This document shows, piece after piece, positions 16,318 to 25,282 of a stretch of DNA of 64,000 nucleotides. Origin of the DNA: UBA952 sp044361535 (lineage in GTDB: Bacteria > Bacteroidota > Bacteroidia > Flavobacteriales_D > Crocinitomicaceae); assembly GCA_044361535.1 (NCBI GenBank), contig JBIKIQ010000013.1, positions 29,483 to 93,482 on the forward strand, read 5' to 3'. The translations under genes and the position numbers were made by a program. Each line of letters opens with the position of its first letter. Within the stretch, counting starts at the first letter, position 1. The notes below the pieces were generated by a model. It did no database searches, was not told the origin of the DNA, and saw only the letters and a program-made list of their open reading frames with translations.

Positions 16318-17349
16318 ATGAAGGCAAAACGATTAGGATTCTTAGATCGATTTTTGACTCTGTGGATTTTTTTAGCAATGGCCGTGGGAGTTTCAATCGG
16401 ATATTTCGTGCCAGAAGCATCTGCATTTATGGACAAGATGACGTACAACACAACCAATATTCCTCTCGCAATTGGATTAATTGTAATGATGTATCCGCCT
16501 TTAGTGAAAGTTGATTTCACAAAGCTTCACTCCATATTAAAAAAACCGAAATTGCTTACCCTTTCCTTTTTCATCACATGGATTTTCGGTCCTTTTTTAA
16601 TGTTTCTTTTGGCTATTACATTTCTTAAAGATAATTCCGAGTACATGTCAGGACTTATCATAATTGGTTTGGCTCCCTGCATAGCCATGGTGGTTGTTTG
16701 GAACGAGCTTGCTCATGGAAATCGGGAATTAGTAGCTGGATTAGTAGGAATAAATAGTTTGTTGCAAGTATTCTTTTTTAGCTCCTACGCCTATTTCTAC
16801 TTGAAAATCATGTTGCCCATCTTTGGATTTGAATCGCAAGTTTTTGATATCGCATTTAAAGATGTTGCCTTAACAGTGGGGATTTATCTTGGAATTCCAT
16901 TTCTACTTGCTGTTTTTACACGACTAATTGCAGTAAAAACCAAAGGTCTTGATTGGTTAAATCGCAAATTTATTCCGGTCATTTCACCATTTACGCTGTT
17001 TGCCTTACTTTTTACAATTGTAGTAATGTTTAGCTTGAAAGGTAATTTAATTGTTTCTATTCCGCTGGATGTGGTTCAAGTAGCAATTCCCTTAGTCATT
17101 TTCTTTGCGATAATGTTTATTCTTATGTTTTACTTAGCGAAAAAATCAGGTGCGGATTACGCAGAAAATGTGGCATTATCTTTTACTGCCTCGGGAAATA
17201 ATTTTGAGCTGGCAATTGCAGTATCAATTGGAGTATTTGGAATAAATAGCGGACAAGCGTTTGTAGGAGTTATTGGGCCATTAGTAGAGGTTCCGGCGTT
17301 GATTTTAATGGTGCGTTTGGCATTTTGGTTGAGAAGTAAATGGTATTAA
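16318..17349 (+). CDS. acr3: ACR3-family arsenite efflux transporter
   Basis: The 343-residue protein has about ten membrane helices and the ACR3 hallmark segments: MDKMTYNTTNIPLAIGLIVMMYPPL, LAPCIAMVVVWNELAHG (with the essential Cys) and SFTASGNNFELAIAVSIG. It exports As(III) using the proton gradient. It starts 4 bp after the arsenate reductase and ends the ars operon. Confidence 0.95.
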   Translation: MKAKRLGFLDRFLTLWIFLAMAVGVSIGYFVPEASAFMDKMTYNTTNIPLAIGLIVMMYPPLVKVDFTKLHSILKKPKLLTLSFFITWIFGPFLMFLLAITFLKDNSEYMSGLIIIGLAPCIAMVVVWNELAHGNRELVAGLVGINSLLQVFFFSSYAYFYLKIMLPIFGFESQVFDIAFKDVALTVGIYLGIPFLLAVFTRLIAVKTKGLDWLNRKFIPVISPFTLFALLFTIVVMFSLKGNLIVSIPLDVVQVAIPLVIFFAIMFILMFYLAKKSGADYAENVALSFTASGNNFELAIAVSIGVFGINSGQAFVGVIGPLVEVPALILMVRLAFWLRSKWY

Positions 17350-17409
17350 TCTTTTGATTAATCGATTTTTTCTTTTACAGAAAAGTGTACATTTACAAAA
17401 AAATAAACG

Positions 17410-18039
17410 ATGTCATTTCGGTTTGTAGTTTGTGATGACCACCCTTTAATTAATGATTCCATTGAGTTGTTTTTCAATCGTAAGGGACATACATGCCTGG
17501 CAAAATTAACTTCCACAAAAGACTTAAAAAATTTCTTTTCAACCAATACTGCAGAAGTATTAATCTGCGACTTAAATATCGATCAAGAAAATACATTTGA
17601 GGCATTAGAAATAATTAAAGTGCAACAACCTTCAATTTTCATCGTGATTTTCTCTGCATACTCAGATCGTATTTTTATTCAAAAATCAAAAGAAATAGGA
17701 ATAAATCTTTACATGTCCAAGATAACAGAACTGAATGAATTATATACGCACATAGATTTTTTGAACAAAGAATTCTACACAAATTGCCAATATGAAATGG
17801 ATAAAACCAAGTTTATCGATCCCAAAGTTAAATTTGAAGAACTTCCATTCAAAATAAGTGAACAAGAGAAGAAAATAATATCATTAATTTTATCAGGTGC
17901 AACAAGCGAAGGAATCGCGAAGAAATTATTTATCAGCAAATTTACGGTTGATACCCACCGAAAAAATATCAATAAAAAATTAAATGTTTCTGGGTTGATT
18001 CAATTGCAAGAGAAAGTAACCCAATATAATATTCTGTGA
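17410..18039 (+). CDS. NarL/LuxR-type response regulator
   Basis: The 209-residue protein has a receiver domain with acidic residues D9-D10, phosphoacceptor D54 in LICDLNID and Lys in MSKIT near 110. A LuxR-type HTH lies at about residues 145-205 (FKISEQEKKIISLILSGATSEGIAKKLFISKFTVDTHRKNINKKLNVSG). The end overlaps the start of the kinase gene by 4 bp. Two perfect 7-2-7 NarL-like palindromes lie in front of downstream genes and are its probable targets. Confidence 0.93.
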   Translation: MSFRFVVCDDHPLINDSIELFFNRKGHTCLAKLTSTKDLKNFFSTNTAEVLICDLNIDQENTFEALEIIKVQQPSIFIVIFSAYSDRIFIQKSKEIGINLYMSKITELNELYTHIDFLNKEFYTNCQYEMDKTKFIDPKVKFEELPFKISEQEKKIISLILSGATSEGIAKKLFISKFTVDTHRKNINKKLNVSGLIQLQEKVTQYNIL

Positions 18040-19769
18040 AAAATCTATTTACAAATTTCTTTGCAGTCTTTTTATTGATAACGCCACTGGCATTATTATC
18101 TCAATCTATTTATTTTCACCACGATCATTCAGGAAATAAAAACCTACGTTCAATTTTAAACAAATCAACATCGTGGAAAAAGGTTGAAAACAACATTATT
18201 GAAATGGGGTTTGTAAAAAATGACGTTGTTTGGATTAAAATCGTTGGTAAGCCAACTAAAAACAACTTAATCGTTCTTGCTAATGCCGGCATAGACAGTG
18301 CAACTTTTTTTGCTAATGAAATCGTTTATCATTCAGGCGACAGAGTTTACAACCCAGAGGAAGACAACCCTTTCCCCATTTTTCCAATCATTGACACCAT
18401 TCAATATATTCGTGTAAAAAAAGAACTTTCAGTACTTAAAATCCCCATAGAAATAAAAGATGAAAAAACATTTTTAAGAAAGCAATCTAGGTATACAATG
18501 ATTAATTTCATTGCACTAGGTATATTTTTATCCTTTTTGATTTATTCTTTTTCGCTCTTTTTATTCAGCCGCTCAAAAGTTTTTTTATTTTTCTCCTTTT
18601 TTATTACCAACACATTAATTTATTATTTCACCTCAAATGGAATGCTTAAAACAATATTTTTTCCTGAATTCTTGCATTTCAGCGAAATAAGGGCCTACAG
18701 CAGCTCCTTTGGGCCACTAACTTTATTTTGGTTTAACCAAAGCTTGATTGGGTATAATACTTCTTTAGTGAATAGAATTACAAAGATCATGTGGCGGCTG
18801 ATACTTTGCTTAATCCTGTTATCTCTTGTTTTTTATGATTTCCTTAAGGCGCATTACGTTCAAGAATACCTTACTCTTGTTTATATTCTCTGCTTCATTT
18901 TAACATTGTTTCTTTTGTACATGAATATCAGAGAATTATTTACTCCAAAACAAGATTCAAAAAGACGCTTTGCCTATTTATTCACAGGATCTATTTTTAT
19001 AGTAATTGCTTTGTTATTGATTGACTGGAGTAAAATTGAATGGATGCCTGATTATGACTATCTATTATTAATTTGCTGCATTGAGATTGTGGTATTTGGT
19101 TTATTTATTTCGATAGACTTTATTAGTAAGTTTAAAACAAACGAGGAGATAGCGATTGATTCCCTAAATTCTAAAAAACGTGCATTGGATGAACTAAAAA
19201 TAATCCAGTTCAAAGAACGAAAAAATATTGCAGCAATTTTGCATAACCGATACCAAAGTAAATTAACTGGATTTAGATTGAATTACAGCAACTTAACCAA
19301 TCCTGACGAAAAGATAATAAAAGAAATGAAATCCTTGGAGGAAGAAATTCGTAATTTCTCGCACCAGGTTTTACCAAAAGAACTAGAAAATGGACTATTT
19401 CATGACGCTATTCTAAGACACCTTGATTTCCTCAAAACAGTTTATCCCATTTGGACAATTTCTTACAAAGTTTTTGATCATGACGAGAATTCAAAAAATC
19501 CATGGGCATACGATTTATATCTAATTGTATCGGAATTACTTCAAAATTCACTAAAACACTCAGTAGGGAGAGAAATTCAAATTGAATTTTTTCGCCACGA
19601 TAAAGAGTGCATTTTGACCTATGCCGATTACGGTCAATCAATTAATTCATCTGAATTTATAAACGGATTTGGCACTTCCTTACTCAAAGATCAAGTGGAA
19701 AACATGGGAGCAGAGATTCAATTTGAACTTACCCCCAACCTATTAATAATCATTTCTATTCCACAATAA
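18036..19769 (+). CDS. 7TMR-DISM sensor histidine kinase (HisKA_3 type)
   Basis: The 577-residue protein starts at a GTG that overlaps the regulator's stop (GTGA). It has a signal peptide, a periplasmic 7TMR-DISM extracellular region (about 25-145), seven membrane segments (about 150-365), a linker coiled coil, and a kinase core. The core has the phospho-His in RKNIAAILHNRYQSKL (about residue 403), the N-box SELLQNSLKHS and the glycine box NGFGTSLLKDQV. It presumably senses a periplasmic ligand and phosphorylates the adjacent regulator. Confidence 0.9.
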   Translation: MKNLFTNFFAVFLLITPLALLSQSIYFHHDHSGNKNLRSILNKSTSWKKVENNIIEMGFVKNDVVWIKIVGKPTKNNLIVLANAGIDSATFFANEIVYHSGDRVYNPEEDNPFPIFPIIDTIQYIRVKKELSVLKIPIEIKDEKTFLRKQSRYTMINFIALGIFLSFLIYSFSLFLFSRSKVFLFFSFFITNTLIYYFTSNGMLKTIFFPEFLHFSEIRAYSSSFGPLTLFWFNQSLIGYNTSLVNRITKIMWRLILCLILLSLVFYDFLKAHYVQEYLTLVYILCFILTLFLLYMNIRELFTPKQDSKRRFAYLFTGSIFIVIALLLIDWSKIEWMPDYDYLLLICCIEIVVFGLFISIDFISKFKTNEEIAIDSLNSKKRALDELKIIQFKERKNIAAILHNRYQSKLTGFRLNYSNLTNPDEKIIKEMKSLEEEIRNFSHQVLPKELENGLFHDAILRHLDFLKTVYPIWTISYKVFDHDENSKNPWAYDLYLIVSELLQNSLKHSVGREIQIEFFRHDKECILTYADYGQSINSSEFINGFGTSLLKDQVENMGAEIQFELTPNLLIIISIPQ

Positions 19770-19770
19770 A

Positions 19771-19817
19771 TACCTATTAATGGGTATTGATTGCCGTGCA
19801 TCTAACTAATAAATTTG
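19771..19817 (+). promoter_or_regulatory. 7-2-7 palindromic operator plus -7 element
   Basis: TACCTATTAATGGGTA (19771-19786) fits the NarL/NarP consensus TACYYMT-NN-AKRRGTA at every position. The -7 element TAAATTTG (19810-19817) follows after 23 bp, and the lipoprotein ATG lies 14 bp further on. This geometry suits an activator binding in place of a -33 element. Confidence 0.7.
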
Positions 19818-19831
19818 CCAAAATTTAAGTT

Positions 19832-20266
19832 ATGAATAATCAAAAGAAAAAAATTTTAGCAGCAGCAGGAGTTACTGCAGTTGTAGTTTCAGGTTGTGGA
19901 AAATATGAGGACGGACCAAACTTTTCTTTATTAAGCAAAAAGTCAAGGGTAGTTGGTACTTGGGATATGAAATCACTTACAGATTCTCAAACGGGTGTAA
20001 CAGATAACTTTTGCCAAAATGGTGCTTATTGTGTTGAAATCACAATGGATAAGGACAATAAACTGACACAAAAAATTTCTGATGGGTCGTATTCATACAC
20101 CTACACAGGAACATGGGATTTCAATGATGACAAAACACAATTGATATGGACAACCCCTTCTTATACAACAAGTTATGAAATAAAACGACTAACGAATAAA
20201 GAGTTGTGGCTTGACGACGACATTACGTCTACCGATGGGGACATTTATAAATTAGAAACAAAATAG
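19832..20266 (+). CDS. lipocalin-like lipoprotein
   Basis: The 144-residue protein has a basic N-terminus and a lipobox (VVVSGC, Cys22). A lipocalin-like/DUF5004-type beta domain follows (VVGTWDMKSLTDSQTG, YTYTGTWDFNDDKTQLIWT, LTNKELWLDDD). It is probably an outer-membrane or periplasmic lipoprotein. It is the first gene downstream of the two-component pair and has a NarL-type palindrome in front, so it is a likely target. The function is unknown. Confidence 0.8.
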   Translation: MNNQKKKILAAAGVTAVVVSGCGKYEDGPNFSLLSKKSRVVGTWDMKSLTDSQTGVTDNFCQNGAYCVEITMDKDNKLTQKISDGSYSYTYTGTWDFNDDKTQLIWTTPSYTTSYEIKRLTNKELWLDDDITSTDGDIYKLETK

Positions 20267-20284
20267 AATAAGTTACTATGAATT

Positions 20285-20306
20285 AAGCTTTCAAAGAAGC
20301 TTTTTA
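20285..20306 (+). terminator. weak hairpin terminator or attenuator
   Basis: AAGCTT-TCAAAG-AAGCTT followed by TTTTAT forms a six-pair stem with a short T-tail, 18 bp after the lipoprotein gene. Partial read-through into the barrel gene at 20372 is possible. Confidence 0.5.
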
Positions 20307-20371
20307 TCATAAATTTCAATTAGAGGAAGTTACTTCTAATACAGCTTTAAAAATTTAATTAAAAAATTATT

Positions 20372-21055
20372 ATGAGAAAACAACTAAAAAAAATTGGATT
20401 AATTGCAGTATTTACTTGTATTTTGATTGCTAACTCCTTTGCACAAGAAGGCGAAACTAAAAGATTCACAGTAGGTGCAGGTTTTGGCTCTGAACCAGAA
20501 TACTTTTTCTCTATGCAGCATTTAAAGTTCGATTACAATATCACACCTAAAATAAGTGTTGGATTAAAAAACAACATGCGTTATTGGGATAAGTCCAATA
20601 CTCAACAAGGTTGGGCCACATGGAGAAATACCATTTATTCTACCACATCTTTAGTCGGAACATACTATCTTTTAGGAACAAACCAAAATGATTCAAAATG
20701 GAATGTTTCTCTTTTTGGCGGTTTTAGTTTAAATCATGATATCTACAAATACGAATATGATTTAACGAATACAGATCCGAATGCATTATTGGCAACAAAA
20801 GAAACAACTACTTACAGCTACGGACGTCTTTATACAGGTATAGGTGGAAATTACAAGGTTGGTCCGGGTAAGATATTTCTTGAAATCCCTGTGAACTTTG
20901 AGTTATACTTCACTAGTAGATATAAAACTTCATTTAACGATGGGGATATTGTAAAAAGTGACTTAGAAGTACGTACCTTGAGTGAAGAATCCCCTTCAAG
21001 TAATTACCTATCAAATTTTGTTGGTTTTCAATTTGGGTATCAAATAAATTTTTAA
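20372..21055 (+). CDS. outer-membrane beta-barrel protein
   Basis: The 227-residue protein has a signal peptide (KKIGLIAVFTCILIANSFAQ) and alternating amphipathic strands ending in aromatic FQFGYQINF, typical of an 8- to 10-stranded outer-membrane barrel. It is paralogous to the gene at 21181: both have KKIGLIA in the signal peptide, and share NYKVGPGKIF and a C-terminal GYQI(N/S)F. It has no NarL-type palindrome of its own and may be transcribed from the lipoprotein promoter. The ligand or role is unknown. Confidence 0.82.
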   Translation: MRKQLKKIGLIAVFTCILIANSFAQEGETKRFTVGAGFGSEPEYFFSMQHLKFDYNITPKISVGLKNNMRYWDKSNTQQGWATWRNTIYSTTSLVGTYYLLGTNQNDSKWNVSLFGGFSLNHDIYKYEYDLTNTDPNALLATKETTTYSYGRLYTGIGGNYKVGPGKIFLEIPVNFELYFTSRYKTSFNDGDIVKSDLEVRTLSEESPSSNYLSNFVGFQFGYQINF

Positions 21056-21077
21056 TTCATTTATTTCATTCTTTATC

Positions 21078-21110
21078 GGGTCGATCATTAATTTTGATCG
21101 ACCCTTTTTT
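21078..21110 (+). terminator. strong Rho-independent terminator
   Basis: GGGTCGATCA, loop TTAATTT, TGATCGACCC and a run of T form a perfect ten-pair stem after the barrel gene. Confidence 0.9.
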
Positions 21111-21116
21111 AAAATA

Positions 21117-21163
21117 TACCTATCAATAGGTATTGTTTACTTATTCCATTATAAAGATTTTTG
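21117..21163 (+). promoter_or_regulatory. second 7-2-7 palindromic operator plus -7 element
   Basis: TACCTATCAATAGGTA (21117-21132) again fits TACYYMT-NN-AKRRGTA completely. GATTTTTG (21156-21163), one base off TAnnTTTG, follows after exactly the same 23 bp as at the first site. The ATG of the second barrel gene is 18 bp further on. Confidence 0.7.
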
Positions 21164-21180
21164 TAAAAAAATTAATTAGT

Positions 21181-21855
21181 ATGAAAAGGGAATTTAAAAA
21201 AATTGGATTAATAGCAATTTTGTCTTTGTTTAGTTTTGGAGGCGCGATTGCTCAAGAAGGAGCGAAAAAAAATGTAATTGGAGCTGGTGTTGGTTATAAT
21301 ATGAGTCATGAAGATTTTGGCGGCCATTTGTTTTATAATCGAATGATTACTGCAAAATTTGGTGTTGGTGCAAGAATGTTTGTCACACCATTCAAATACA
21401 AAGATTACATTGGTGCATCAATAAATTGGTATAATCAACAAGGAACGAGGTTAGATTTTTCATTAGCAGCGAATTATTATATAGTTGGAAATAATGACAG
21501 TAAGTTTGGATTATATGCTGGGTTAGGAATTGGATACGCTTCTGAGAACATGACCTACCTTGTAGAATACACAGGCAATCCATCCATAGACAGTCGAGAA
21601 TATGAAAATGGCTTATCCGGAAATACAACCCTAGGATTGAACTACAAAGTTGGCCCTGGAAAAATATTTGCTGAGTTTAATTTATCATATATTTTAATTG
21701 GAAATAATGGTAACACCTTTGAATACCCTTCTAACTATCCAACTGACGCTAATGGGAACCCATCGCCTTACTATCAATCTGACTATATCCAAAAGGGAGT
21801 TTCTGGTGATTACACTCAACCATGTTTAAATTTAGGCTACCAAATTAGCTTCTAA
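21181..21855 (+). CDS. outer-membrane beta-barrel protein, paralogue of 20372-21055
   Basis: The start at 21181 (MKREFKKIGLIAILS) gives a proper signal peptide cleaved after GGAIAQ; the longer frame from 21133 overlaps the promoter. The 224-residue protein consists of barrel strands with glycine-rich turns (GLYAGLGIGYASENM, GNTTLGLNYKVGPGKIFAEF) and ends in LNLGYQISF. It is preceded by a strong terminator and its own NarL-type palindrome, so it is a separately controlled member of the same regulon. The substrate is unknown. Confidence 0.82.
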   Translation: MKREFKKIGLIAILSLFSFGGAIAQEGAKKNVIGAGVGYNMSHEDFGGHLFYNRMITAKFGVGARMFVTPFKYKDYIGASINWYNQQGTRLDFSLAANYYIVGNNDSKFGLYAGLGIGYASENMTYLVEYTGNPSIDSREYENGLSGNTTLGLNYKVGPGKIFAEFNLSYILIGNNGNTFEYPSNYPTDANGNPSPYYQSDYIQKGVSGDYTQPCLNLGYQISF

Positions 21856-21884
21856 TTAAAAAAACAACTTTTTGTTGCATAATT

Positions 21885-21923
21885 AATCGGGATTTTCAGA
21901 AATGAATTTCCCGATTTTTTTTT
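21885..21923 (+). terminator. Rho-independent terminator
   Basis: AATCGGGA and TCCCGATT pair around a loop of about 15 bases and are followed by nine T. It closes the barrel-gene transcript before the convergent phosphodiesterase gene. Confidence 0.8.
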
Positions 21924-21940
21924 GCGAAAATGACTATTTT

Positions 21941-24385
21941 CTAAATGCGAATTAAATCTATATTTGGCTGTTGACTAATCCACGAATTGGCAATCGTAAT
22001 TTGATTGGCTAAATCCTCCAACAAACTTAAATCTATGCTATTTGCTCGTATTCGGTTGATTTTATGCGAATAACTCATCGCCTCCTCATCGCTCCCATCA
22101 ACAAAATAGATTTGATAGGAACTCAATCCATTGAGGCTTGGTAGATAATTTAACGGGACATATACGTAATCAGAATCCAATTCATCTAACCAATTAGCAT
22201 GAGTTACATTATAGGTAATGTCATACAAATGAGTATTATAACCACCGACAGAAGATCCATTTTGACTGATCTCTTGCATGTAATTCTCAAGTTTTTCGGT
22301 AGCTAAACCAGTTATTATTTTTCGTTGACCTCGACTAAAATAACCCACTAATTTTCGATAATGCTCACTTTTTTCTTGATTTTCAGTTATCTCATATAGA
22401 TCCAACAACCAACGATACACTTTTGGAATGTTTTGCGTCATTGTCTCAACTACCTCAAATGATTTGATGGCAGGTTCATACATTTTTAATAAAGCGAAAG
22501 CTTCACCTAAATGAAAGTGCGCTAGAGGATAATGATACAACCGATCGATTGCATCTAAAAAGTAAGAAATTGCCTCTTCGTATTTGCACTCTTGCAAATA
22601 GGCCATTCCAATTCCATGATACGCATACGGATTTTCAGGGTCTTTTTTGATGATTCGTTCAAAACTTTGAATTGCACCCTGACTATCTCTCATATTATTT
22701 AGAAGCCTACCCATATCAAGCAAAATCTCAATAGCATCAGGATTTTCCTTTAAGGCACTTTGCAATAATTTATGCGCAATATCCGGTCTATTCAGTCCCA
22801 ATTGAACCTTAGATTCTAAAACATCAATATAACCTGCATTCATGAGTTTGTTTTTTCTAACAAAATCCAGGTATTCTTCTGCTAGTTTAAATCGCTTTGT
22901 CTTTACCGCACAATTAATAGCTTCAATCAGAATTCTAAAATCGGGTTTTTCTTTACTTTCAATTTCCAATAAAATTTCAAGAGCTTCTTCGTATTTTCCA
23001 GCTGTGGAATAGGATTTAGCCAAATAAAAATTATTTTCATTGATTACACCCTTCAGGTAATTCTCCGCATCTTGATGAGGGGCATTAAGATCATCAATAT
23101 AACCTAAATCAATCAATTGCTGAAGTGCCGTATCATTTAAATCAGTATCCTGTTGCTTTGGAATTACAATCTCTCCACCTGTCTCTTTTCTGTTTTCCCA
23201 GGAATCGATATACTTAATCTCCTTTTCTATTTCATAAATATCAACCAATGGCTTTCCAACCATATCTCGTCCAATTGGCAGATCAAACAATGAAAGTAAA
23301 GTTGGCGTAATATCTAAAATACTTGATCCGTAAATACTATCCCCTTTTTTGATTCCAGGTCCTTTGATAGCAATTACACCATAAGGTCCATGTTCAATTG
23401 CTGGACCTGAAGGAACTTGTGGAACATGGGTAGGCCGCAAATGATCTGAATGAAAGCCATGATCTGAAATTACCATGACCGTAGTGTCATCATCGACCAA
23501 CTTTAGCATTCGATCTAACATCATGTCGTGGTAGATATATGCTCCGATAACTACATCTTTGAACAGGTTATATGACTCGTCCGTTATTCCCTTCATTTGA
23601 GGAGGGTGGAATTTCATAAAAGCATGACTAAAATGATCCATCGCATCATGATATACTGCCATAAAATCCCAAGGTTCAGTAGTCATTAATTCGGTTGCCG
23701 TTGCATGAACAGTTGTAGCGTGTGCAAGAAGCTTGGCAATTACGTTCAACCGTTTATCTTGCTTTTTATCAAGCGCCACTGCTTGGGGAACAAATGGCAT
23801 AATGAGGTTGCCAGTAATCTCGTAAGGATGAACACGTAAATCTTTTATCTTGTCAATAATTCTTTCGGGATAAACAGAGCCATCTGGTATTTTCCAGTCA
23901 GCAACTTCAACTATATCTTTACCTACCTTTTCTTGGTGAAAAAGATTGGAAATCATACATCCATTAATGCTTTCAACAGGATTACTCGGCCACCAACCGA
24001 CTACATTTGATTTATAGCCTTCCATTGACAACATATTCCAAATAGCCTTCACTTTTCTTGAATACGATGATACAGGTCGAACTCCACCTTGCCCGTCTGG
24101 CTCAACAAATCCCAATACTCCGTGATCAAAAGGCCGAACACCAGTTGCCATTGAAGTCCATAACATGGGAGAAAGCGGCGGGTCTATTGTTGCCAATTTA
24201 CCACGCACTCCATTATCTACAATACTCTTAATAGCAGGCATTAAACCATTTGCCATCAATTTGTCAATTATTTTCCAATCAGCTGAATCCCAGCCGACTA
24301 CTAAAACCTTACTTTTTTTCAACTTGCTGATTTTGTGATTTTTGCCATTCAGTTCTGGCCTTTCTCCACGCTCGGACTCCCACAT
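21941..24385 (-). CDS. alkaline phosphatase-superfamily (phosphodiesterase) protein with TPR tail
   Basis: The 814-residue protein has an N-terminal type I phosphodiesterase/nucleotide pyrophosphatase domain (about residues 25-410): metal-binding VGWDSADW, nucleophile region SPMLWTSMATG, VISDHGFHSDH and EHGPYG. The C-terminal part (about 440-700) has several TPR units (YEEALEIL, AYHGIGMAYLQECKYEEAISYF, PLAHFHLGEAFALLKMYEPA). The domain begins soon after the start, so the exact start (ATG 24385 or TTG 24391) is uncertain. No signal peptide is seen. It overlaps a 55-codon gene in another frame and follows a sulfotransferase gene; the substrate is unknown. Confidence 0.85.
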   Translation of the reverse strand: MWESERGERPELNGKNHKISKLKKSKVLVVGWDSADWKIIDKLMANGLMPAIKSIVDNGVRGKLATIDPPLSPMLWTSMATGVRPFDHGVLGFVEPDGQGGVRPVSSYSRKVKAIWNMLSMEGYKSNVVGWWPSNPVESINGCMISNLFHQEKVGKDIVEVADWKIPDGSVYPERIIDKIKDLRVHPYEITGNLIMPFVPQAVALDKKQDKRLNVIAKLLAHATTVHATATELMTTEPWDFMAVYHDAMDHFSHAFMKFHPPQMKGITDESYNLFKDVVIGAYIYHDMMLDRMLKLVDDDTTVMVISDHGFHSDHLRPTHVPQVPSGPAIEHGPYGVIAIKGPGIKKGDSIYGSSILDITPTLLSLFDLPIGRDMVGKPLVDIYEIEKEIKYIDSWENRKETGGEIVIPKQQDTDLNDTALQQLIDLGYIDDLNAPHQDAENYLKGVINENNFYLAKSYSTAGKYEEALEILLEIESKEKPDFRILIEAINCAVKTKRFKLAEEYLDFVRKNKLMNAGYIDVLESKVQLGLNRPDIAHKLLQSALKENPDAIEILLDMGRLLNNMRDSQGAIQSFERIIKKDPENPYAYHGIGMAYLQECKYEEAISYFLDAIDRLYHYPLAHFHLGEAFALLKMYEPAIKSFEVVETMTQNIPKVYRWLLDLYEITENQEKSEHYRKLVGYFSRGQRKIITGLATEKLENYMQEISQNGSSVGGYNTHLYDITYNVTHANWLDELDSDYVYVPLNYLPSLNGLSSYQIYFVDGSDEEAMSYSHKINRIRANSIDLSLLEDLANQITIANSWISQQPNIDLIRI

Positions 24386-24476
24386 TGCCAAGTGCTAATA
24401 ATCCAAGAGAACCACCTGGTGGAACAATGTATTCATCCCCTTTTTGATTTCTAATGACATTCTTTTTATCACTCAT
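24309..24476 (-). CDS. 55-residue conserved-looking small protein
   Basis: The frame starts at the ATG at 24476, one base after the sulfotransferase stop codon, and ends at 24309. It contains a compact glycine-rich hydrophobic stretch (VPPGGSLGLLALGNVGVRAW) between charged ends (MSDKKNVIRNQKGDEYI and RKARTEWQKSQNQQVEKK). It overlaps the N-terminus of the phosphodiesterase gene by 77 bp in another frame. The tight spacing, good start and balanced composition suggest a real gene, but its role is unknown. Confidence 0.6.
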   Translation of the reverse strand: MSDKKNVIRNQKGDEYIVPPGGSLGLLALGNVGVRAWRKARTEWQKSQNQQVEKK

Positions 24477-24477
24477 T

Positions 24478-25032
24478 TTAATTCACTTTATTTCTGTAAA
24501 GATCAACTTTGATAACACTGAGTAAGTCCTCAATTGGGGTAGATAAATTAAGAAATTCAATCAATTTTGCTAATTCCTGTTCACTATTGTTCAATAATTG
24601 CTTGTACTGAATATCCAAGTAAGGGATGGAATGAGAGTCAAAAAAATGATAGGTTTTCTTCAAGTGCATTTCATAAATCGTTCTAAATTTTTCCCGTTCA
24701 GAAGTTTGATCCTTGTTCAACATTTTCTCTTGAGACTTCAAAACTTCCTCAATATCTCGACGCATAAAGACAATTCGATAATCCAGTGATTTATCCAAAT
24801 AAATGGGTAGAGGAGCAACAATTTTAACTACTTTTCCTGCGGCATCCTTTAAAAAAGAGTTATCTCTAACAATTCCTTTTACCGCTTCCAACTCATAATA
24901 TCCCTCAGGATTACTGATGTCTTTTTGGCGAATACCATCTGATAAAATATCTAAAGAAGACTTGTTTAAAAGCTGCATCATTAAGGAGGTTCCAGAACGA
25001 GGCAGACCGGTAACTATTGTAACAGCAGACAT
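24478..25032 (-). CDS. sulfotransferase-family protein
   Basis: The 184-residue protein begins with the 5'-PSB loop of PAPS-dependent sulfotransferases (MSAVTIVTGLPRSGTSLMMQLL). The 3'-phosphate binding region is YRIVFMRRDIEEVLKSQEKML. It is short for the family (usually 250 or more), with a reduced C-terminal half. It heads the minus-strand group with the 55-residue protein and the phosphodiesterase. A sulfate-ester transfer and removal pair is an attractive reading, but the acceptor is unknown. Confidence 0.8.
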   Translation of the reverse strand: MSAVTIVTGLPRSGTSLMMQLLNKSSLDILSDGIRQKDISNPEGYYELEAVKGIVRDNSFLKDAAGKVVKIVAPLPIYLDKSLDYRIVFMRRDIEEVLKSQEKMLNKDQTSEREKFRTIYEMHLKKTYHFFDSHSIPYLDIQYKQLLNNSEQELAKLIEFLNLSTPIEDLLSVIKVDLYRNKVN

Positions 25033-25282
25033 AATTTATATTAACACAAAAATAATAAATTCGATGAAAGGGGAAATAAAGGTTATTAATCTAGTTCTTT
25101 ATATAAAAGATAACAAGATAGCCAATAAACTTTAACTTGAATAAGAAAATCTGAATTTTGAATCGAAGGTAAAGGGAGGAATAAATACTTTTTGAAAAAT
25201 AACACGCCCTTAACTTGAAACTCCCCCCTTTTCTAACCTTCCGAATCGAAAACGGATTTATCAAACACTATGCCAAAAACTG

